Assembly (NCBI GenBank): GCA_037176885.1
Contig: JAWWNJ010000100.1
Coordinates: forward strand, 434,001-498,000
Reading direction: 5' to 3'
Length of the DNA stretch: 64,000 nt
Source of the DNA: Favolaschia claudopus
Taxonomy: Eukaryota; Basidiomycota; Agaricomycetes; Agaricales; Mycenaceae
The position numbers and the translations under genes are program-made. Below the pieces are notes generated by a model that did not search any database, was not told where the DNA came from, and was given only the letters and a program-made list of their open reading frames with translations. Below are positions 1 to 10,761 of the stretch, piece after piece. Numbering within the stretch: position 1 is the stretch's first letter; every line of letters starts with the position of its first letter.

Positions 1-35
1 TACGTGTGCTATTGGGGCTCAATATGGCAAACACA

Positions 36-740
36 CCGCAAAATTGGAAGTTTCTATTCGACCGGTAAACTTTGCAGTAAACATTACTTACATTTGTAAC
101 AGAAAGCTTACCAGTAAATCATGAATACTGCCTTTCCAGTAAATGAAACAGAAAACAAAGGTTTCGGCGCAACAGAAAGCAATGCCGAAAGTAATGATTT
201 CGGCGATGCAGGAAATGATCCCGAAAGCAAAGCTTTCTGGAGCACTTTCTGGGGCGCAGAAAGCAAACCAGAAACAATAGCTTTCGGCGCCCGCAGAAAG
301 CACCGTATACAGTTTGACAGAAACCGATTCGGTAAACAATAGTTACCTGAAAATCAGAAACAATAAGATTCTGATCCAGTTACAGTGGCACAGAAGCCGA
401 TCCAGAAAGCTATTGTTACTGATTTTCAGGTAACTATTGTTTACCGAATCGGTTTCTGTCAAACTGTATACGGTGCTTTCTGCGGGCGCCGAAAGCTATT
501 GTTTCTGGTTTGCTTTCTGCGCCCCAGAAAGTGCTCCAGAAAGCTTTGCTTTCGGGATCATTTCCTGCATCGCCGAAATCATTACTTTCGGCATCGCTTT
601 CTGTCGTGCCGAAAGCTTTGCTTTCTGTTCCATTTACTGGAAAGGCAGTATTCATGATTTACTGGTAAGCTTTCTATCATGAATGTAAGCGATGTTTACT
701 GCAAGGTTTACTGTTGTAACAGAAATTTCCAATTTTGCGG
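36..740. repeat. Foldback (long inverted repeat) element
   Basis: The first and last 14 bases (CCGCAAAATTGGAA at 36-49 and its complement at 727-740) pair, and the pairing continues inward almost without a break to a spacer at about 368-408. The arms are therefore about 320 bp. They encode mirror-image short ORFs, which are by-products. The arms are rich in short iterations of GAAAGC/GCTTTC. It resembles foldback-type DNA elements or a large MITE; no transposase and no clear target duplication is visible. The element abuts the truncated F-box-like frame on its right and may have removed the 5' part of that gene. Confidence 0.8.
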
Positions 741-744
741 AGTG

Positions 745-1980
745 AAAAGATGCTGTAATAAAAGGCAATCCTATGAACTTGGAAGTTTTCCCATCACATC
801 CTACGAACTTGGCGCGCCGATCCCAATCCTACTATCATACGAACCTGGCTGGGGCTCCCCTGTTGGGACGCTGCTTGATTTGTTGGAGTCCTCATTAGAC
901 CGTGGCCGCGAGCATCCTCTGACCCTGGAAGTGTGGGCCGTACCCCAGCATCACTCCAATGTCCTCAACCTCATGGGTAGACATGCTCCGCGATGGAAAG
1001 CAGCCAGCATCTGGGGCATCGACGAGGACAACGTGCTCCGGGCATACATGGGGAATTTCGGTCATCTGGAGACCCTCTCACTCTCTGGAAGCTGGAAAGA
1101 CGTCGAGACCTTCCAGATTGCACCTCGGTTGCGGGAGCTCACTTACAGCGGCTCGGCCGACCAACTCCCCAAAATCCCCTGGACACAGATACAGCGATGC
1201 GCAAACGTTGACTATTTTTCCCAAACCTCGTTATCCTCGCGTCTCTCCCTCCTGTCCCGCCTTACCAACGCAGCCAATGTGAAACTCGGTCTTTATCTGC
1301 GGACCTCTTCCATCGACGACAAGGCCGGGGATCTCAATATCACTTCACATACCCGACACATCCAATTAGAGGTATCCACCACGACGCGCAGTCGCGCGAC
1401 TGCTTGTCACTTCTTTGACAACTTGACCTTCCCTTCGTTGAGATCATTTTGCCTCCATCCACCGCTCCACACACGCCCCCCCGCCTGGAGCTCGCCCCAT
1501 TTCCTGCGCCTTGCCGCGCGTTCTGGGTTCGCACAAAACCTCATACGTCTCGTGGTCCATGTGCTCGTCACCGACGCCGAGCTGTTGCGATGTCTGGAAG
1601 TTCTCCCGAAACTGAAGGCGTTATCCATCACGGATTGCACTTCTCCTTCTCCTGGGGCTTCTTCAGGCGTTGTCATCACCGATCTGCTGTTGCAGGGACT
1701 CGTTTTCGTACCTGGGTCGCACGCGGTGATTGCGCCGCAGCTACAATCGCTGACCTTCAACTCTGTTCTGGACTTCACGGATTCGTTGTATATCGATTTG
1801 GTGGCGTCCAGGGCAGGATCGGCTGGCGAAGGTGAAGATGCGTTCAATGCCAATCTTTGGTGGCTGCTGGCGAAAAAGCGGGAGGTGTCTGCTGATGTGT
1901 TGAACAAAATTGCGGAGTTGACGGCAGAAAAAGGGTTGGTATTCAATTCGGGAGAATGGGGTATACGCTTTCCGCCGTAA
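745..1980 (+). CDS. F-box/LRR-type protein, C-terminal part (5' truncated)
   Basis: One uninterrupted frame of about 410 codons ends at TAA 1978-1980. The product reads like the C-terminal two thirds of agaricomycete F-box proteins: a segment of the form 'LLESSLDRGREHPLTL..', a 'RW' region, then leucine-rich repeats such as 'LETLSLSGSW' and 'LPKLKALSITDC', and a tail with 'LTFNSVLDF'. Such proteins are substrate adaptors of SCF ubiquitin ligases. The N-terminal F-box is absent: upstream the frame runs straight into the foldback element (36-740). The first 30 or so codons after the element carry three variants of (C)TAYGAACYTGG and look noncoding. Most likely this is a 5'-truncated gene or pseudogene. 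The family assignment rests on pattern recognition, not a search. Confidence 0.6.
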   Translation, partial: KRCCNKRQSYELGSFPITSYELGAPIPILLSYEPGWGSPVGTLLDLLESSLDRGREHPLTLEVWAVPQHHSNVLNLMGRHAPRWKAASIWGIDEDNVLRAYMGNFGHLETLSLSGSWKDVETFQIAPRLRELTYSGSADQLPKIPWTQIQRCANVDYFSQTSLSSRLSLLSRLTNAANVKLGLYLRTSSIDDKAGDLNITSHTRHIQLEVSTTTRSRATACHFFDNLTFPSLRSFCLHPPLHTRPPAWSSPHFLRLAARSGFAQNLIRLVVHVLVTDAELLRCLEVLPKLKALSITDCTSPSPGASSGVVITDLLLQGLVFVPGSHAVIAPQLQSLTFNSVLDFTDSLYIDLVASRAGSAGEGEDAFNANLWWLLAKKREVSADVLNKIAELTAEKGLVFNSGEWGIRFPP

Positions 1981-2454
1981 GTAGTCGTAGTTTGGTTGTT
2001 GTTCGCCATTTTTCGCCTCCAGTATAACAGTCGTGAGTTTTGCTGTTCGATATCAGGATGCGATATTGTTATAGATTGAACTCAAGAAGGAGTCCGGGGC
2101 GAGAAGGATAGAAGGAGACGATAGATTCCACTAATGAGGAAGTGTCTGTGTGCTCTTTAATGAGATTGCCTTTGATTGCATTATTGTGAATTGTTAAAAT
2201 TCAACGATTGAGAATAGAAGAGACCTTGTCGACGGCACCGTTGGAATAATTTCGGTATGGACTATAGTTTTAGCAAGAAGGACAACAAGACACAAAACAA
2301 AGCTATTTTAGTTGATTTTTGGTATGAAGGCGTACTATGCAGTCTGGGAGGAGAAAGATTGTGCGACATCGAAGAAACCCCGCCGCAAGAGTGTGAATAC
2401 TTATCCAGAAGTCCGAGAAAAAAAAAGGAGACGCAATCTCGTACGTTGGATAAT
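1981..2454. other. Intergenic, no gene recognised
   Basis: AT-rich sequence with only short unsupported frames. I see no coding signature, repeat or RNA gene in it. Confidence 0.6.
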
Positions 2455-2530
2455 CGGTCGGAGGGAGTTGAACCCAGCCTGACCGCATGACTGGAAATTT
2501 TATCGCAACATTCGTGGAGGAGTTGGCTCA
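2455..2530 (-). ncRNA. tRNA-like Pol III unit a (degenerate)
   Basis: On the minus strand a tRNA T-arm is visible at 2463-2475 (B-box GGGTTCAACTCCC, with a stem). A run of nine T follows on the same strand about 50 bp further on, as for Pol III termination. The D-arm and anticodon arm are not convincing. It is the first of three such units spaced about 310 bp apart, once an inverted repeat is discounted. Confidence 0.4.
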
Positions 2531-2769
2531 ACAGGCCAGTGAATATTAGGTCGCTTGAGAATCAGATAGCGCACTGCTATAATAGGTATCTCAAAGCATC
2601 TCAAAGGCACACACTATAAGGCTAAGTGGGAAAAAAGTTATCAAGTAGATTGAACGTGTGCATACACACCGCTTAGAGCGAACGATTGACTTTAAGTTGG
2701 ACCTTGCAAGTTGAATGCCGAATAAAAAAAAAGCAAAAAGAAAAGGATTCGCTAATCAACCTCTCATTG

Positions 2770-2860
2770 TACTAGGGGAGTCGAATCCTCTTGGCACTGC
2801 ATACAGACGGATCCGAAGGATTCAACGAATGCGCGACGACCGCTAGACTCGAGCCAGTCC
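2770..2860 (-). ncRNA. tRNA-like Pol III unit b
   Basis: The minus strand has an A-box-like GAGTCTAGCGG (about 2838-2848) and a B-box-like GGATTCGACTCC (2776-2787) about 50 nt apart. T-runs of 4, 5 and 9 follow downstream on the same strand. The cloverleaf is imperfect, so this is a tRNA fossil, a tRNA-derived SINE or a Pol III RNA rather than a clear functional tRNA. Confidence 0.45.
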
Positions 2861-3480
2861 CAAGGGTAGAAACCTCAAAGACAGTCGTTTGATGAATCAC
2901 ACCGGAGGGACTGGAAGATAATAACCGGTGACATGGAGACACGGAGATTCCCGAGAATTGATCTCGGGACTTCGTCAAATTTTTCGAAACCTTCATGTAA
3001 AAGTTTTTAAAACACTGGAAATAAGTATATGGGCGGGTAGCTACTCAAATTCTAAGACTCGTGATGTGCTCAGAATTTTTTTTAATGAATTCTATGCCAC
3101 GCTATTTAGGTTTTCATCTCGGCCGTTTAGGGTACGTGAGCATTTCGGCTTTACTTTGGGCACTTTCGGTCCATTTCGGCTCACACAAAAACATATATAG
3201 AAAACTCGTCGCTTTGATTAAAAAGATTCTGAGCACATCACGAGTCTTAGAATTTGAGTAGCTACCCGCCCATATACTTATTTCCAGTGTTTCAAAAACT
3301 TTTACATGAAGGTTTCGAAAAATTTGACGAAGTCCCGAGATCAATTCTCGGGAATCTCCGTGTCTCTATGTCACCGGTGATTATCTTCCAGTCGTTATTT
3401 GACCGCCCCATTGATCGACCCCCGTCGACTTTGGAAAATAACGACTGGTTCGAGTCTAGACGACCGCTTACAATATGATT
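2840..3480. repeat. Imperfect inverted-repeat element (MITE-like)
   Basis: The arm at about 2910-3085 reappears in reverse complement at about 3226-3405 with few mismatches. Weaker matching extends outward to about 2840 and 3480, where both arms contain a TAGACTCGARCCAGTC block. The spacer of about 140 bp has no ORF of note. Structure and size suit a non-autonomous foldback or MITE element. It lies between tRNA-like units b and c and accounts for the larger gap between them. Confidence 0.75.
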
Positions 3481-3689
3481 TTGTGAATTGGCTTGCCAAG
3501 ACTCTGATTCAAAGAATTCTGACTTGGTAGCGCGCGCGCGTGAAGGGTGCTGCTCCAGGGGTAAGAAACAGACTGAGTTGCAGAATGATAAGTACACGAA
3601 TTGACGAGATGAAAACAATCTGAATATAGATGAGGCTAAAGATGTGGGTAGGAGAAAGAAAACACGCGGAGCAGTAAGCATTTATTTAC

Positions 3690-3765
3690 GCTCGGGGACT
3701 CGAACCCCATTTCCCTGCTGTGAAAATACGGATGTTCTTGGGGAGTGTGAACGAACACGAGACTC
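3690..3765 (-). ncRNA. tRNA-like Pol III unit c (degenerate)
   Basis: The minus strand has a near-perfect T-arm at 3694-3708 with the B-box GGTTCGAGTCC and a 5-bp stem. A TTTT tract follows about 35 bp downstream. The 5' half does not fold convincingly into D and anticodon arms. Confidence 0.4.
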
Positions 3766-3769
3766 TGAG

Positions 3770-4319
3770 GAGGCGTAGAATGTGTGGAGAGATTACTTGT
3801 GAAGGTGTGTTGAAAAATTTCTGATGAGTGGAATGAAAGAGTGCCTTACCGGCGGGTAGGTACATCCAGATATCGGCCTGGCTTCGGGCTGCTTCTGATC
3901 CGTTTTACAGCGCTGCTTTTTTAAAAAAGGCCCGGAATTATAGGGAGACCAACTCGTACGACGGATATTTCTGATTTGAGATTCCGAAACGATTCAACTC
4001 GCGGCGAGTCAACCTGATAGCAGAACATGAAAGATCGGAAGCCGAAAGAAAGGTTTGATGTACAGTACTTGTCATTGGAGCTCCAATGAGCGATACATCG
4101 TAGGCCTGGTGTGAGGTTGTGGCATTCGTTGAACGTTAACGGTGTCAGATGAGAGTACTTGAAACCGACGCACAAGGTAAACAATCCAAGTATTGACGAT
4201 GACTGGCCCTAACATTTCAACAAGGTGTTGCTGAGGTTGAACCGAGTGTTTCGTATTCTGGAAGAGCAAACCGATGTCGGCGGTAATAGGTAGCGACGCC
4301 GTCAGAATCAGACTCAATA
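3770..4319. other. Intergenic, no gene recognised
   Basis: Short frames only, with no domain or splicing pattern that I can support. Confidence 0.5.
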
Positions 4320-5151
4320 TTACGGTTGCGCTCGATCGTGATTGGAGGCGGGTTCCGCTATAAATTTAAGAGCCAGCAACCCGAGCATCGAGTCTCGACA
4401 GTGAAAACGATAAGCCAGGGGTTGAAGGGACTCCGAGTTCATCAAACAGACCAGCAACTGAACCGTTGAGATAGGCGAGCGGAGAGTTGCCTGGGAAGGG
4501 TAAAGATATCGGTTTTTTGGATGATAACTTGAGCTTTGTGACTTGGTTGAAGAGTTGAAGTCGCCACGGAGACAGGAACTCTCCAGAAGAGTCATCGAGA
4601 CGTTCGAGGAAAAGATAAGGAAGTCTCATCACATCAATAATGAAAGCTGAGGGGTTTGAAGGCACTGGGGATATCCTCTCTAAACTCTCGGAGAGTATCG
4701 AACCTGATTTTCGTGGTGGAGGTTGAGAACAAGAGCGCAACCGGCAACTCGGCAAATGTCCAAACCGGAGACAAACAGAGCGTTTCACACGCTCGAGTCA
4801 TGTCCTCGTCATCGTCCACCTCGACGTCGACGCTCCTTGCTCGCTGTGTGTCTTCCAATGCGTGCTCTAGGGCCAACTTGGCTCATCGGTTTCTTCTAAT
4901 CTTCCATTGACTTGGACCTGGAATCTTTCCTCCGCCAGGATACTTGTGCTTGGAAATTTCGATTCGTCGAAGCTTTTGAATATGCTGGGAGTCGACACTA
5001 TGCACAGACGGCGACAAGCCTCAGGAAGCCAGGGCTCTTGTGTTGAGGTCACCGTACAATTGTGGCAATTTGAGACTCGGAAGTCTGGGAAACGCGCCAG
5101 ATTTTTTGACTCTGAAATCTCGCGCCATCGAAACGAAGCGTGAATCGCCAT
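4320..5151 (-). pseudogene. Possible decayed F-box-like gene
   Basis: Several overlapping minus-strand frames shift among themselves. They contain protein-like stretches: a 'FRWREISES' segment resembling the 'CRRWREI' motif after an F-box, an acidic 'VDVEVDDDEDM' segment, and a leucine-rich 'LFNQVTKLKLSS' segment. No single spliced model reads through without stops. The order of these pieces suits an agaricomycete F-box protein broken by indels, but the evidence is weak. It could equally be noncoding sequence with chance frames. Confidence 0.22.
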
Positions 5152-5159
5152 TGGTAGTG

Positions 5160-7657
5160 TGATAGTGAGGATGTGAGCAATACAGAAGGTGCGTCGACCC
5201 CAAAATTCTATTGATCACTCGAGTAATTTTGGTTTCAGCTTAGATCCTGTGATTCGCGGCAATGCTGACCGGTCACGTCGAAATTCTCTTACTTAAGGTA
5301 TGTTACGCTTGCCAGTCAAAGACGTAGGGTATTGAGGGGAGATAGGGGACTGACTGGCCACAGCGGCTCGAAGCACCTATGAGATTTTCACTCGTGTCTG
5401 ACATGGCAGGAAGCCACCGGCGAGCTTCAGGAGCATACACGAGTACGTCGTCTTGCTCTGGTCGATGTTTCTCCTGACGCTTCTTGCTTCCCCTACTGTA
5501 GATCTTCCGCTACGAGTGCCACAGGCTCCGTGACTCACATCACTCGAGAAGGTCGCTCTTGAGATCAGTCTAGTCGTTGGTGCCATCGTACATCGTACGC
5601 TGCCCGCTCCTTAGGGTACGTACAACGTTTCCTTCTGTATATCTCGCTCGCTCACCGGCTAGCGCCTCTACCCTGCAGGCAGATCCACTCAATGCCTCGG
5701 CAGACTTGACCGACCGCACACGCAAAGCTCTTGCGAAGAACAGGTTCGGGTGCGCTATCTGGTTATCAGACTCCATACACTGCGCTGACGCTGCCTCTAT
5801 TTTAGTATCTGGCTCGACTAGCGCGACATTTGCCGTCGCTCCTCCAACTCAATTCAGATTCCGCAATGCACCGGGTTCTACTCCGCTGCGTATGTGCATG
5901 TTCCCACGTGTTTGCGATACCCAGACTGACCTACCCCTGCCGCAGAAAGCAAAGCCTTGGACGGACCGAAGTACGACGTCCAACTGCGGTCTTGGTTCCT
6001 GGGTTGACGGCCGGTGTCGATCTACCCTCTTGCTCAGGTATACCTCCGTACTGGCGGATGCTCTGTCCCGCGGGCGTGTCGAGCAGAGCTGGGGATGACA
6101 GCTCCAAGTCGGTGTCTCGCGAGATGCTGAGCCCCATCGTGACGCGGTATCCGAAGTGTTCATCCTGCGTCAGGAGCATACCTTCGTGAATCTCGTGCGT
6201 CTCGTCGCCTTTATTTCTGCTTCCCAGCTGACCTGCCCTCTTTCTAGTATGCGAACTCTAAAATCTATACCCCCACATGCTCATCGCCGATATACGTACA
6301 TCGTACCCTTGATATCTCACATCTTTGGCCTATCTCACGACCTCGACACCACCGCTCCTCCCGATACCTTCCACCCTACCGTGACTGACCCTTCCACTCT
6401 CCGCCTTTGATCTACCCCTTTCCTTTCCCGATGCTCTTACCGACCTACCTACGTCCTGCCAATACCTTTCTGCCCTCGACGTTTAGTCCGTTATCCGCGT
6501 TATACCCTGACACCCCCGTACCTCCCTCTCCCCCTTCTTCATATCCCCTACCTTACCTACACCCACCTTACGATACCTTCGTACCTACCGCGACCGATCC
6601 CATGTCCTTTCTTGGACCTAGAATCACTCGTACCTATTCGCGACGCCACCCCGTTACGATGACTCGATGATTCGCGTCAAGTCTTCACCCGCGCTCTTCA
6701 CCGTCACGAGTATCCGCCTCCTCACCTCGTCATATCGCCTATCTATACATCCAACAGTTGCTCTACGGCCTTGATCCAAGAACGACTATTCGCCTACCTC
6801 TCCTCCCCTTCTATCGTGCTTCCATTGATGGACATTCACTCCGGGAGATTACTCTAATTCATTTGCCCCTGCCCCTGCCCCCGTCACCTCCGTCCGCCGC
6901 CCCAACGGCTTCGCCTCCTCCACCTCTATTGCGCGCGTTAACCGTGAGCTGGTCTTCGAGACTCGTCGTGTCGTCGGGGAAGACCGCGGGGATGGGGTAG
7001 GGGTTGGTATTGGAGTCCTTCGAGGCTGTAGATGTGCCGGGTGTTGGTGCCCGCGCGGCGCAGGGAGGAAAATGGAGAAGAGCGCTCAGCGAGACTATGT
7101 CATGCGTGGGGTACTCTGAACGCCGCCATTGCGTAGGTTTGGGGGCGAGGGCGAGATGGAAGGAAACCTAAGCCACGAAATTGCGGCGGCCGTGGCTTTG
7201 AAATGCTATCCTTGTCCGGTCTACTACTACCGGCGCTTGGTTTCTTGAAGTCGAGAATCGTGCCTCTGTGGCTTATACTTATAGCTCAGATTGATTCACG
7301 AAATTATACGTGCATGGTATACGTGCACGCAGTTTGCGTTATGCACACCGCATGCGACCTATTCAAACTTCAATTGCCTTGTCTTTGGCCCTCGCCAAAA
7401 TTGCCTTATATGGGCGGAAGCGGTTGTTTGTACGTGTTATTTTTACTACTACTCTTGTCTTTCGCTCTCTTCTCCGTTTGCTGCAACATCTGGTACCGGT
7501 TCTTTTGCACCTTTGAACTCCGTGTCCAGCATATTGCCCCAGCGTGGGTGCCTGATACTGTTTTAAATTCTCGTTCCTTAAACTTGGACGTCCGACGGCC
7601 GTTTGCAAGCCGTTTGACGCGATCCGTAGGTTTCAATTCAACTTTATCTTCGATTTC
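5160..7657. other. Long gene-poor, partly pyrimidine-rich stretch
   Basis: No domain was recognised. From about 6200 to 6950 the plus strand is C/T-rich, with repeated CCTACC and TACCTTC-like words. The open frames there are low-complexity (Pro/Ser/Leu) and not credible as genes. The stretch 6741-6960 is one copy of a dispersed repeat also present at 15241-15440. Confidence 0.5.
6741..6960 (+). repeat. Dispersed repeat, copy 1
   Basis: It shares a series of blocks in the same order with 15241-15440: CATCCAACRGTTGCTCTAYRG followed by CCTTGAT, then TCCTACCTC-like words, ATGGACATT, and CCCCTGYCACCTCYGTCCGCC. The copies are diverged and no ORF is conserved between them. Identity of the element is unknown. 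Confidence 0.5.
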
Positions 7658-8588
7658 GGTTTTCCGATCATACTACTGGGTCCCCGAAGGGGTAAAATCG
7701 CCGAAAAAGAAATCGAAAAGAGAGAGAAAGGGAGAATTTGTAGAACTCAGTCTGGTGATTGCCCGGGCAGTTCAGGGAATAGGTCTCTATTCAGGTTCAC
7801 CCGCCAATGGAGAATGTTCACAAATTAGATTGAATTCAGATTTAAATACACATTAATGCAGGATGGGTAAGCTGGAACTGCACACCGCAAAACAGACACA
7901 ACGACGAGACAAAAAACACGAAGGGGGGCAATGAAAATCCATCCAGATGGAAGATCCTGAATTTAGAGGCGCTGGGGCGTGTTCAGCGTAGTTTTGTGGG
8001 CAAGCAGACTGAGCAAAAGCACAGAAAATAGAATAAACACGATATTTTAGGCATAAAACACACCTGAGAATCATGAAAGCTCTTCCCACATACTCATCCA
8101 TTCCATTAGACCCCTGTATGTTGAATTCTGGCCAGAAAATGCGCTCGGAGCGGCGCCGAAGCCGGTACAATTGCCAGCCCATTTTCGGAGCTAAAACACC
8201 ATGAAAACAGAGGATACTTGAAGAGGACGAAGGAGGGAGTAGAGTTAGTAGTCTTGAGGAGTCGAAAGTGCCAGAAAGCGCGCAGGAAAATGAGAGAAGC
8301 GCGTGGATGGTGGAAGGAAAGGTTACGGCGGTTAAGTGTGACGTGACGGTAACGTCACACTTGGCGTCCCCACCGCGTCATTTTCAATGGCTTTGACAAT
8401 GGACGCAAAAATTTCGCAATTTTTGTAGCTAGGATCATCAATAGCAATCTTTTCCATGTGCAGGGACGTTCTGGAGGAGTTACGAGGCTTGTGAAGAAAG
8501 AAAAAATGTTATCGGTGCTGGGTCCGAAGGTGGCTGTGAGACTTGACATGTCAAGTGGACCCAGGTGATCCATCGGTTAACCTCGATT
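7658..8588. repeat. 931-bp tandem duplication, unit 1
   Basis: Repeated head-to-tail at 8589-9519 with an offset of exactly 931 bp. I noticed only one difference (G versus A at 7857/8788). The short word CGATT lies at the outer left border, at the junction and at the end. The unit lacks TG..CA ends, so it is not an LTR pair. Inside are a 16-bp perfect palindrome ACTTGACATGTCAAGT and an inverted GTGTGACGT / ACGTCACAC pair (about 8335-8360), which resembles a bZIP/CRE-type site. Confidence 0.95.
7963..8182 (-). CDS. Possible small two-exon gene, copy 1
   Basis: Minus strand: ATG at 8182, exon 8064-8182, a 55-nt intron with GTGTGT..TTTTGCTCAG ends, and exon 7963-8008 ending in TAA. This gives a 54-residue product, Arg-rich near the start ('LYRLRRRSERIFW') and without a recognised domain. 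The CRE-like inverted repeat lies about 150 bp upstream of the start. The clean intron and upstream site are suggestive, but size and lack of homology keep confidence low. The second copy of the tandem duplication repeats it unchanged. Confidence 0.3.
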
Positions 8589-9519
8589 GGTTTTCCGATC
8601 ATACTACTGGGTCCCCGAAGGGGTAAAATCGCCGAAAAAGAAATCGAAAAGAGAGAGAAAGGGAGAATTTGTAGAACTCAGTCTGGTGATTGCCCGGGCA
8701 GTTCAGGGAATAGGTCTCTATTCAGGTTCACCCGCCAATGGAGAATGTTCACAAATTAGATTGAATTCAGATTTAAATACACATTAATACAGGATGGGTA
8801 AGCTGGAACTGCACACCGCAAAACAGACACAACGACGAGACAAAAAACACGAAGGGGGGCAATGAAAATCCATCCAGATGGAAGATCCTGAATTTAGAGG
8901 CGCTGGGGCGTGTTCAGCGTAGTTTTGTGGGCAAGCAGACTGAGCAAAAGCACAGAAAATAGAATAAACACGATATTTTAGGCATAAAACACACCTGAGA
9001 ATCATGAAAGCTCTTCCCACATACTCATCCATTCCATTAGACCCCTGTATGTTGAATTCTGGCCAGAAAATGCGCTCGGAGCGGCGCCGAAGCCGGTACA
9101 ATTGCCAGCCCATTTTCGGAGCTAAAACACCATGAAAACAGAGGATACTTGAAGAGGACGAAGGAGGGAGTAGAGTTAGTAGTCTTGAGGAGTCGAAAGT
9201 GCCAGAAAGCGCGCAGGAAAATGAGAGAAGCGCGTGGATGGTGGAAGGAAAGGTTACGGCGGTTAAGTGTGACGTGACGGTAACGTCACACTTGGCGTCC
9301 CCACCGCGTCATTTTCAATGGCTTTGACAATGGACGCAAAAATTTCGCAATTTTTGTAGCTAGGATCATCAATAGCAATCTTTTCCATGTGCAGGGACGT
9401 TCTGGAGGAGTTACGAGGCTTGTGAAGAAAGAAAAAATGTTATCGGTGCTGGGTCCGAAGGTGGCTGTGAGACTTGACATGTCAAGTGGACCCAGGTGAT
9501 CCATCGGTTAACCTCGATT
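8589..9519. repeat. 931-bp tandem duplication, unit 2
   Basis: Near-identical second copy of 7658-8588. On the minus strand, beyond its right border (9520-9671), lies an open frame ('MTVGDTELTELSEKS..') that runs into this unit. It could be the 5' part of a gene whose 3' part was duplicated. In both units a minus-strand frame with 'MEKIAIDDPSYKNCEIF..' ends in TAA near 9280 and 8349 and reads like a C-terminal exon, though no family is recognised. Confidence 0.95.
8894..9113 (-). CDS. Possible small two-exon gene, copy 2
   Basis: Identical in structure to 7963-8182: exon 8995-9113, a 55-nt intron, exon 8894-8939, and a 54-residue product. If the small gene is real, the locus is a recent tandem gene duplication that also carries the promoter palindromes. 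Otherwise this is just duplicated noncoding DNA. Confidence 0.3.
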
Positions 9520-10223
9520 TCTGCCTGGAATTCGAAGCTTACGAACTTGCCAAACAAGCCGCCACAGCGATGAGCACTTTTCTCCGACAGTTCTGTCAGT
9601 TCTGTATCCCCGACAGTCATTGCGAATGACTCGAGATTCCAAGGGGGTGCGGGCCGGAGAAGCCGGCACACCGGGCAGGGAGGGTGGGTCGGCCGCTGGG
9701 CCGGATAAAAAAAAATAATGACCTTTTATGTTTGGGGGTTGAATGGGTCTGTAAGTGCTCGGGTTGAGTAGAAACCAACTTTACCACTGTATACACTAAG
9801 AGTTCTGACCTTCAGGAGCCATTCGGATGCCAGTTTGGTTGATTGTCCGGATTTGGATAGGACCGGCAATCAAGTTGGCCGTATTTGGTGCCGTCAATAC
9901 CGAGTTGTGTTGGAATTTCAAATGGTGTTAATATGGTTCTAAATGAGAGATATCACTTATAGAACACCGTGTGGATGGGTTCTACGAGGCCTGAGGCACG
10001 AATTGGCCGCTGAACAGCTGGTTTTGATGGTAAATTCCATATATGGACGTCACGTGGTAGGGTGGTTCCCGGCGAAGGGTCTCTAACAAAAAAAGCAGCA
10101 TGAGGTGTTTTTTTTCGGTTTCAGTACCCCCTTGCGAGATTCCCAAAATTCTCAACGAATCCCAGCCATTCGAGTCAGCGATACACCACGCTATCAAGGT
10201 GTACACTGGACTCTCCGCAGTGT
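9520..10223. other. Intergenic, no gene recognised
   Basis: Apart from the minus-strand open stretch 9520-9671 mentioned under the tandem duplication, no coding or repeat signal is supported here. Confidence 0.45.
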
Positions 10224-10434
10224 GATGGCTTATGTGCACCGGCTTCCCAATGAATTACTCGCACACGTCTTTGGATTGTATTTTCCTGGAGATCCTAAAT
10301 CAATCGAATTTCCTATTGCTATCTCCTTGAAGCGATTATGTGACTCTCGCTGGCGGGTCAACACAATGCAAGCTGAAATTATGCTCCACCACTGTTGTCG
10401 ACTCTCCGGTCCGAAACGACTGGCCGCTGGGTTA
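10224..10434 (+). pseudogene. F-box N-terminal fragment, interrupted by MITE
   Basis: From ATG 10224 the frame encodes 'VHRLPNELLAHVFGLYF', a good match to the start of an F-box (LPxEL..xIF), followed by a stretch compatible with the second F-box helix ('ISLKRLCDSRWR'). F-box proteins recruit substrates to SCF ubiquitin ligases. After about 70 codons the frame enters a TA-flanked MITE (10435-10761). I find no F-box or LRR continuation on the far side, so the gene appears dead or was truncated before insertion. Confidence 0.5.
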
Positions 10435-10761
10435 TTAGGGACGGTCAGAGTAGCTTTTTAGGTGATTATGAGGGTGATTATCGAGGCGCTTACAAAGTCG
10501 ATTATGGAATTATCCGTCGTCCCATATCTAGCCCAAATCCGTACCAAACGGACATTTCCCGGGATTTAGAGCTGAAAAGCATTAGCAATAAGCGTAATCG
10601 ACCTCATAATCGAGGTAGAAGCTCCTCCGGAGTCGCTTATTCAAGTCGATTATGGTTTTCGACGCTTATCCCACGCTTTCTAAAATCCATAATCGCCTCC
10701 ATAATCGCCTTCATAATCGACCTCATAATCGCCTCGAAAACCCTACTCTGACCGTCCCTAA
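10435..10761. mobile_element. 327-bp MITE, TA target duplication (Tc1/mariner-like)
   Basis: Terminal inverted repeats TTAGGGACGGTCAGAGTAG and complement lie at 10435-10453 and 10743-10761. They are flanked by TA on both sides (10433-10434 and 10762-10763), the signature of Tc1/mariner-superfamily insertions. No transposase is encoded. The interior has many subterminal copies of CATAATCG(A/C)C and its complement. The element sits at the end of the F-box fragment. Confidence 0.85.

Noticed and set aside
88..682. Pair of mirrored 70-90 codon genes
   Set aside because: They are the two arms of the foldback element read in opposite directions; low-complexity and Phe/Cys/Ser-rich.
7203..7856. 217-codon plus-strand ORF
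   Set aside because: It crosses the border of the tandem duplication, half of it is duplicated DNA, and the hydrophobic and Cys-rich composition resembles no protein I know.
7658..9519. Tandem LTRs of a retroelement
   Set aside because: The units start GGTTTTCC and end CGATT, lack TG..CA ends and have no primer binding site or polypurine tract beside them.
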